DNA from: JANNPJ01 sp031400005
GTDB lineage: Bacteria > Actinomycetota > Actinomycetes > Actinomycetales > Kineosporiaceae
DNA: 5,574 nucleotides
Assembly (NCBI GenBank): GCA_031400005.1
Contig: JANNPJ010000244.1
Coordinates: forward strand, 1-5,574
Direction: 5' to 3'
This document shows, piece after piece, positions 1 to 3,856 of the stretch. How positions within the stretch are numbered: position 1 is the first letter of the stretch; the number at the start of each line of letters is the position of its first letter. The translations under genes and the position numbers were made by a program. The notes under the pieces are model-generated. The model did no database searches. It saw only the letters and a program-made list of their open reading frames with translations, and was not told where the DNA came from.

Positions 1-659
1 CGCTGGGACTCGGCCCGCAGGGCGTGATCTTCCCCTGGCTCGGGCGCGAGCTTCTCGATCGCGGCCAGCCCGGTGCGCAGGCCCTCCGCTTCCGCAGCCC
101 GCTCCCGGGAGCGCTCGGGGATCTCGGTCAGCTGGGCCTGCACGGCTCGCAGCCGGTCGAACGTCTTGCGGTAGGCGGCGGTCGCCTTGATCACCGGGGC
201 GCCCGCGAACCGGTCCAGCGACTCGCGCTGCCGGGCGGTGGACTGCAACCGGATCTGATCGCTCTGACCATGCACCGCCACCAGGTCGCCGGCCAGCACG
301 ATCAAGGTGCCGACCGGGACCCCGACGCCACCCAGGTGCGCCCGGCTGCGCCCCTCGGCGGACACCGAGCGGGAGATCACCAGCACGTCGCCGTCGTCCA
401 GCTCGGCCCCGGCGTCCATCGCCCGAGCCGCCGCGCTGCCGATGGGATCGACCTGGATTCGACCCTCGACCAGGGCATTCGGGTACCCGCTGCGGACCGC
501 GCCGGGGTCGGAACGGCCACCCATCAGCAAGCCGAGCCCGGTGACCACCATGGTCTTGCCGGCACCAGTCTCGCCGGTCACCACGGTCAGGCCGGGCCCG
601 AATTCCATTACCGCGTCGTCGATCACGCCAAGGCCGCGAAGGTGCATCTCCAGGAGCAC
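1..659 (-). CDS. recN: DNA repair protein RecN, N-terminal part (runs off left edge)
   Basis: RecN is an SMC-like ATPase that acts early in double-strand break repair by recombination. The 219 visible codons are the N-terminal part of a protein usually about 550-590 residues long; the C-terminal half and the stop lie outside the window. Seen: a start MLLEMHLRGLGVIDDAV, the Walker A motif GETGAGKT at residues 29-36, GLLMGGRSD just after it, and HGQSDQIRL at about 130-138, typical of RecN. A charged Arg/Glu/Ala-rich stretch from about residue 150 onward fits the start of the coiled coil. The GTG at 659 is chosen because translation from it matches the family N-terminus, and an AGG (part of the nadK stop region) lies 9 bases upstream. 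An ATG at 647 is the alternative but has no spaced Shine-Dalgarno. It is 10 bases downstream of nadK and probably cotranscribed. No stop codon interrupts the frame. Confidence 0.96.
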   Translation of the reverse strand, partial: MLLEMHLRGLGVIDDAVMEFGPGLTVVTGETGAGKTMVVTGLGLLMGGRSDPGAVRSGYPNALVEGRIQVDPIGSAAARAMDAGAELDDGDVLVISRSVSAEGRSRAHLGGVGVPVGTLIVLAGDLVAVHGQSDQIRLQSTARQRESLDRFAGAPVIKATAAYRKTFDRLRAVQAQLTEIPERSRERAAEAEGLRTGLAAIEKLAPEPGEDHALRAESQ

Positions 660-669
660 GGACGCCAGC

Positions 670-1611
670 CTAGTCGGGAGAGAAGATCGAGGAGACATCG
701 GCCGAGCGCAGTGCCCTACCCCGCCAACCGTGGACGGGCAGGCCGAACTTCGCCACCAACCGATCGGTGAACGGCGGACGGGCGAGCCTGGCCAGCCGGA
801 TCGGCACTGCCGAGCGACGAACCTCCACCCGCGCCCCCGGCGGCAGATCCATGCTCCGCCGGCCGTCGCACCAGAGCATCGCCCGGCCCGGCGCATCGGG
901 TACCAGCTCGACGGCCATCACCGCGTTCGGTGCCACCACCATCGGCCGGGCGAACAGTGCGTGCGCGCTCAGCGGCGTCACCAGCATCGCCTCGACCTCG
1001 GGCCAGACGATCGGCCCACCGGCCGAGAAGGCATACGCGGTGGACCCGGTCGGGGTAGCGAGAATAACGCCGTCACAACCGAATTCGGTGACCGGCCGGC
1101 CATCGATCTCGATCACTACTTCGATCATGCGTTCCCGGTTGGCCTTTTCCACGGACGCCTCGTTGATCGCCCACATCTGCGCGATCCGACCACCGACGGC
1201 GTGCACGGCGACATCGAGCGTCATCCGTTCCTCGACCTCGTAATCGCGAGCGGCGATCCGCTGCACCGTGTAGTCGAGGTCGTCCCGCTCGCTCTCGGCG
1301 AGGAACCCGACATGCCCGAGGTTGATCCCGAGCAACGGGACCGGGCCACCACGGACCAGTTCGGCGCCGCGCAGGATGGTGCCGTCGCCACCGAGCACGA
1401 CGACCAGTTCAGCAGAGTCCAACGGGTTGTCCGGGTCGGCGCGCATGAGCAGTTCTTGCGCCTTGTCGGTCAGCCCGGCGGCCTCCTTGTCCATCACCAT
1501 CGGGGTCAGCCCGGCGGCGACCAACAGCGTGATCAGTTCCTCGGCCGCCGCGACAGCGGCCTCCCGACCGGTGTGGGCGAGTACCAGGACTCGCCGCTCA
1601 TCGGTGTTCAT
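670..1611 (-). CDS. nadK: NAD kinase
   Basis: This 313-residue protein phosphorylates NAD to NADP using ATP or polyphosphate, and so supplies NADP(H) in the cytoplasm. The length fits the mycobacterial enzyme (PpnK, about 307 residues). Family motifs are intact: GGDGT at residues 74-78 (with the catalytic-site Asp76), GINLGHVGFL at 95-104, the NE pair at 150-151, and the Gly-rich signature CDGVILATPTGSTAY at 179-193 followed by FSAGGP. The ATG at 1611 is chosen because GGAAGGA lies 5 bases upstream and the conserved N-terminal strand (RRVLVLAHTGR) begins just after it. The frame is open 179 codons further upstream, but that part is only a shadow of tlyA. The ATG overlaps the tlyA stop as ATGA, so translational coupling is likely. 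recN follows after 10 bases. Nothing looks broken. Confidence 0.97.
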   Translation of the reverse strand: MNTDERRVLVLAHTGREAAVAAAEELITLLVAAGLTPMVMDKEAAGLTDKAQELLMRADPDNPLDSAELVVVLGGDGTILRGAELVRGGPVPLLGINLGHVGFLAESERDDLDYTVQRIAARDYEVEERMTLDVAVHAVGGRIAQMWAINEASVEKANRERMIEVVIEIDGRPVTEFGCDGVILATPTGSTAYAFSAGGPIVWPEVEAMLVTPLSAHALFARPMVVAPNAVMAVELVPDAPGRAMLWCDGRRSMDLPPGARVEVRRSAVPIRLARLARPPFTDRLVAKFGLPVHGWRGRALRSADVSSIFSPD

Positions 1612-2408
1612 TGCGGTCCTTCCATCACAGCGCGAACCAGGTCCGCATCGTCCAAGGGTGGGCCATCGGCGCGAAGCCAGAGGAAGAACTCGACGTTGCC
1701 GCTGGGTCCCGGCAGGCTGCTGGCGACGATGCCACACACCCCGAGACCGAGCCCGGCCGCGGCCGCCGCGACCGAACGGACGGCGTCCGCCCGGATCAGC
1801 GGATCCCGTACGACACCGCCGCTGCCGAGCCGCTCCCGGCCGACCTCGAACTGCGGCTTGACCATCAGCAGCAGGTCCGCGATCGGGGTGGCGCAGCTGA
1901 CCAGGGCCGGCAGCACCATGCGTAGCGAGATGAAGGAGAGGTCGGCCACCACCACACTCGGTGCGGGCGCGACCTGTTCCGGCAGGAGCTGGCGAATGTT
2001 CTGCCGGTCGAGGATCGTGACCCGTGGATCCTGCTGCAATGCCCAGACCAGCTGGCCGTAGCCGACGTCCACCGCGACCACGTGCTGAGCACCACGCCGG
2101 AGCAGGACGTCGGTGAACCCACCGGTGCTCGCGCCGGCATCCAGGCACCGTCGACCGGTCACGTCGAGGCCGGTGAAATGGTCGAGCGCACCGGCCAGCT
2201 TGTGACCACCCCGGCTGGCGTACCCGGGGTCATCCGAGTCGACCGTGACCTGGATGCCGACGGCGGGGTCCACCTGGGTGGCGGCTTTGGTCGCCACACT
2301 GCCGGAGACGCTCACCCGGCCCTCCAGGACCAGGCGAGCGGCGTGTTCGCGGGAACGAGCCAGTCGACGACGGTCGAGGTCCGGGTCGTGTCGACGGAAT
2401 CGAGGCAC
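1608..2408 (-). CDS. tlyA: TlyA family 16S/23S rRNA cytidine-2'-O-methyltransferase
   Basis: TlyA methylates ribose 2'-OH groups of cytidines in 16S and 23S rRNA with S-adenosylmethionine; in mycobacteria its loss gives capreomycin and viomycin resistance. Seen: an N-terminal S4 RNA-binding domain (RRRLARSREHAARLV, residues 13-27), the linker with SRGGHKL at 65-71, and a Rossmann-fold methyltransferase with the SAM-binding LDAGASTGGFTDVLL at 89-103. Also present are ADLSFISL (155-162), MVKPQFEVG (182-190) and PGPSGNVEFFLWL (233-245). K70, D156, K184 and E240 sit where I recall the K-D-K-E catalytic set of the M. tuberculosis protein. The GTG at 2408 is preferred: GAGGG lies 8 bases upstream and the start then matches the M. 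tuberculosis N-terminus in length. An in-frame ATG at 2426 would add six residues and overlap the upstream gene by 14 bases, with a poor ribosome site. Its stop overlaps the nadK start. Predicted length 266 residues. Confidence 0.95.
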   Translation of the reverse strand: MPRFRRHDPDLDRRRLARSREHAARLVLEGRVSVSGSVATKAATQVDPAVGIQVTVDSDDPGYASRGGHKLAGALDHFTGLDVTGRRCLDAGASTGGFTDVLLRRGAQHVVAVDVGYGQLVWALQQDPRVTILDRQNIRQLLPEQVAPAPSVVVADLSFISLRMVLPALVSCATPIADLLLMVKPQFEVGRERLGSGGVVRDPLIRADAVRSVAAAAAGLGLGVCGIVASSLPGPSGNVEFFLWLRADGPPLDDADLVRAVMEGPQ

Positions 2409-2412
2409 GAGG

Positions 2413-2655
2413 TCAGCCCTCGTCATCGGCCAGGCGGTCCTGCAAGGTGCGGTACGCGGCGTCATAGACCGCGAGCTGCTCCTCCAGGGGACCACCGACA
2501 GCGCGGGCAACGGCGTCGATCACTTCGTCAACGGCCGGATCACCGGTACGTGGCGGATCGGGGTAATCGGGCGCCGGCTCGTCGTCGATGCCGATCTCTT
2601 GATCCGGAAGAGGCGCTTGATCCGGAAGAGGTGCTTGGTCTTGATCTTGATTCAT
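2413..2655 (-). CDS. small acidic conserved hypothetical protein (Rv1693-like position)
   Basis: This 80-residue protein has no function that I can name. The first half is acidic and proline-rich, with a duplicated QAPLPD unit at about residues 8-19 and no Lys or Arg until Arg36; it is probably disordered. The second half (TGDPAVDEVIDAVARAV, then LEEQLAVYDAAYRTLQDRL) reads as two amphipathic helices and resembles short actinobacterial proteins encoded just before tlyA, such as Rv1693 in M. tuberculosis. The start is secure: an in-frame TGA lies a few codons upstream, and a strong GAGGAGGAG site (2661-2669) precedes the ATG by 5 bases. tlyA starts 4 bases after the stop, so the two are probably cotranslated. 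The helical half could be a small protein-binding module, but this is inference. Start repeats aside, it looks like an intact gene. Confidence 0.85.
   Translation of the reverse strand: MNQDQDQAPLPDQAPLPDQEIGIDDEPAPDYPDPPRTGDPAVDEVIDAVARAVGGPLEEQLAVYDAAYRTLQDRLADDEG
2417..2421 (-). promoter_or_regulatory. Shine-Dalgarno supporting the GTG start of tlyA
   Basis: GAGGG on the minus strand lies inside the last codons of the small upstream gene, 8 bases before the GTG at 2408. The rival ATG at 2426 has only AGGA, 11 bases upstream. This favours the GTG and implies that ribosomes ending on the small gene reinitiate on tlyA. Confidence 0.6.
2598..2633 (-). repeat. two tandem 18-base units (QAPLPD twice)
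   Basis: Two adjacent 18-base units (2598-2615 and 2616-2633) differ at one base (aggcg versus aggtg on the plus strand). They sit in frame in the small acidic gene and each encodes QAPLPD. A degenerate third stretch (cttggtcttgatcttgat) follows. The unit length is a multiple of three, so copy number can change without a frameshift. Confidence 0.9.
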
Positions 2656-2719
2656 CCCAGCTCCTCCTCATCCCGTGCCGTCGTCGGATCGCCTGCGGAC
2701 CCGATGGTCGGTCGCCACG
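2656..2719 (-). other. 64-base gap between the phosphatase and the small gene
   Basis: This is the longest non-coding gap in the window. Apart from the ribosome binding site at its downstream end, I see no hairpin followed by T residues and no clear -10/-35 pair. A weak promoter cannot be excluded by eye. Confidence 0.6.
2661..2669 (-). promoter_or_regulatory. strong ribosome binding site of the small acidic gene
   Basis: GAGGAGGAG on the minus strand ends 5 bases before the ATG at 2655. It is the best Shine-Dalgarno sequence in the window and sits in the only intergenic gap of any length, which suggests the small protein and its downstream partner tlyA are translated independently of the phosphatase gene. 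Confidence 0.75.
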
Positions 2720-3856
2720 CTATCGCTCCCAGGGACCGGCTTTCTCGATCCGGTACAGAGCGTCGAGCAGAGTCGTCGGATCGAGTTCGATCGCCGGGTG
2801 GGTATCCGCGTGCGCCCAGGCCGCCGCGCAGCCCGCCCGAACCAGGTCCATCGGCTCAGATCCGGGGCGGACGACCCGCAGCCGAACCCGGTCCCGGTCA
2901 GCACCGTTGTCCGGGTCGTCGCCGCTTTCTGGGCGTCGGACGTCGACGACAGCCTCGCCCACGGCCCACCCAACATCGGTCCGGACCGGAGCCGGATGCG
3001 ATTCGAGCAGACCGTTGAGGTCGCGGGCGATCAGGTGCGGGCGGCGGTGCGGCGCGGCCGCGAGCAGATCCCGAACCCGATGCACCCCGGTCAGGACGGC
3101 CAGGCCATCCATCCCGGCTGCCCGGGCACCTTCCAGATCGGTGTCCAGTCGGTCACCGACCACGAGTGGACGCCGCGCCCCGTACCGGGCCACGGCCTCG
3201 CGGAACAGCGTCGGTTGCGGTTTGCCGGCCACTTCGGGCACGGCACCGGTCGCGGACGCCACCGCAGCGACAAGCGTGCCGTTGCCCGGCGCCGGACCGT
3301 ACGGGGTGGGCACGGTCAGGTCGGTGTTGGTGGCGATCCACGGCAGACCCGAGCGGACGGCGCGGGCTCCCTCAGCCAGCAATCGCCATCCGATGTCGGG
3401 GCTGAAACCCTGGACGACGGCGAGCGGGGCCTCGTCGACCGAGGCCACCGGTTTCAAACCGACCGCTTCGAGCGCCCGATAGAGACCTTCACCGCCGACC
3501 ACCAGCACGGCCGAGCCGGCCGGCAGTCGCCGGGCCAGCAAAGCCGCCGCCGCCTGCGCCGACGTGACGACGTCGGCATCCTCGGCGTGCACTCCGAGTT
3601 CACGCAGGTGTTCGCCGACCGCGTGCGGAGGACGGGAAGCGTTGTTGGTGACGAACGCCGTCCGTACCCCGGCCGCACGTACCCGGTCCAGCGCCTCGGC
3701 TGCACCGGGCACCGCCGCCTGGCCGATGTACACCACCCCGTCCAAGTCGAGCAGGACCAGGTCGTACATCTGCGCCAGGGGACGATCGCTACCGATCAAG
3801 CCACTGTGCTCGATGCTGCCCTCGGTGCTGTCCTCGGTGCTGTCTTTGACGCTCAA
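2720..3856 (-). CDS. NagD-type HAD-IIA phosphatase, probable glycerol-3-phosphate phosphatase
   Basis: This 378-residue protein is a HAD superfamily hydrolase of the NagD/PGP type. The M. tuberculosis gene in the same position, Rv1692, is a glycerol-3-phosphate phosphatase that recycles glycerophospholipid head groups; the same role is inferred here. Seen: motif I DLDGVVY at residues 37-43 (nucleophile D37, general acid D39), motif II VTNNAS at 69-74, a C2-type cap between about 80 and 205, the motif III lysine in AGKPQP (K212), and motif IV GDRLDTD at 234-240. An extra C-terminal domain of about 100 residues follows, as in Rv1692. The start is a TTG at 3856 overlapping the upstream stop as TTGA, with GAAGGG 6 bases upstream. 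The first 29 residues are an acidic Ser/Thr/Glu extension carrying short repeats and lie before the conserved core. The alternative start is ATG at residue 30, which fits the family length but lacks the coupled site. Confidence 0.92.
   Translation of the reverse strand: MSVKDSTEDSTEGSIEHSGLIGSDRPLAQMYDLVLLDLDGVVYIGQAAVPGAAEALDRVRAAGVRTAFVTNNASRPPHAVGEHLRELGVHAEDADVVTSAQAAAALLARRLPAGSAVLVVGGEGLYRALEAVGLKPVASVDEAPLAVVQGFSPDIGWRLLAEGARAVRSGLPWIATNTDLTVPTPYGPAPGNGTLVAAVASATGAVPEVAGKPQPTLFREAVARYGARRPLVVGDRLDTDLEGARAAGMDGLAVLTGVHRVRDLLAAAPHRRPHLIARDLNGLLESHPAPVRTDVGWAVGEAVVDVRRPESGDDPDNGADRDRVRLRVVRPGSEPMDLVRAGCAAAWAHADTHPAIELDPTTLLDALYRIEKAGPWER
3815..3850 (-). repeat. three 12-base units at the start of the phosphatase gene
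   Basis: Plus-strand units gctgccctcggt (3815-3826), gctgtcctcggt (3827-3838) and a decayed gctgtctttgac (3839-3850) lie in tandem. In the phosphatase frame they give DSTEDSTEGS near the N-terminus. The first two differ at one base. Confidence 0.8.

Noticed and set aside
660..669. Promoter or terminator between nadK and recN
   Set aside because: The gap is only 10 bases and holds no hairpin; the genes are simply adjacent.
307..2061. 584-codon plus-strand open frame opposite nadK and tlyA
   Set aside because: Its translation is Arg/Pro/Thr-rich without recognisable motifs, and the opposite strand encodes two intact, motif-complete enzymes. Long antisense frames are expected in high-GC DNA.
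670..2148. 492-residue version of NAD kinase
   Set aside because: The extra 179 residues are out of frame with tlyA, rich in Arg/Gly/Pro, and lie entirely over the tlyA coding region. The ATG at 1611 has the proper ribosome site.
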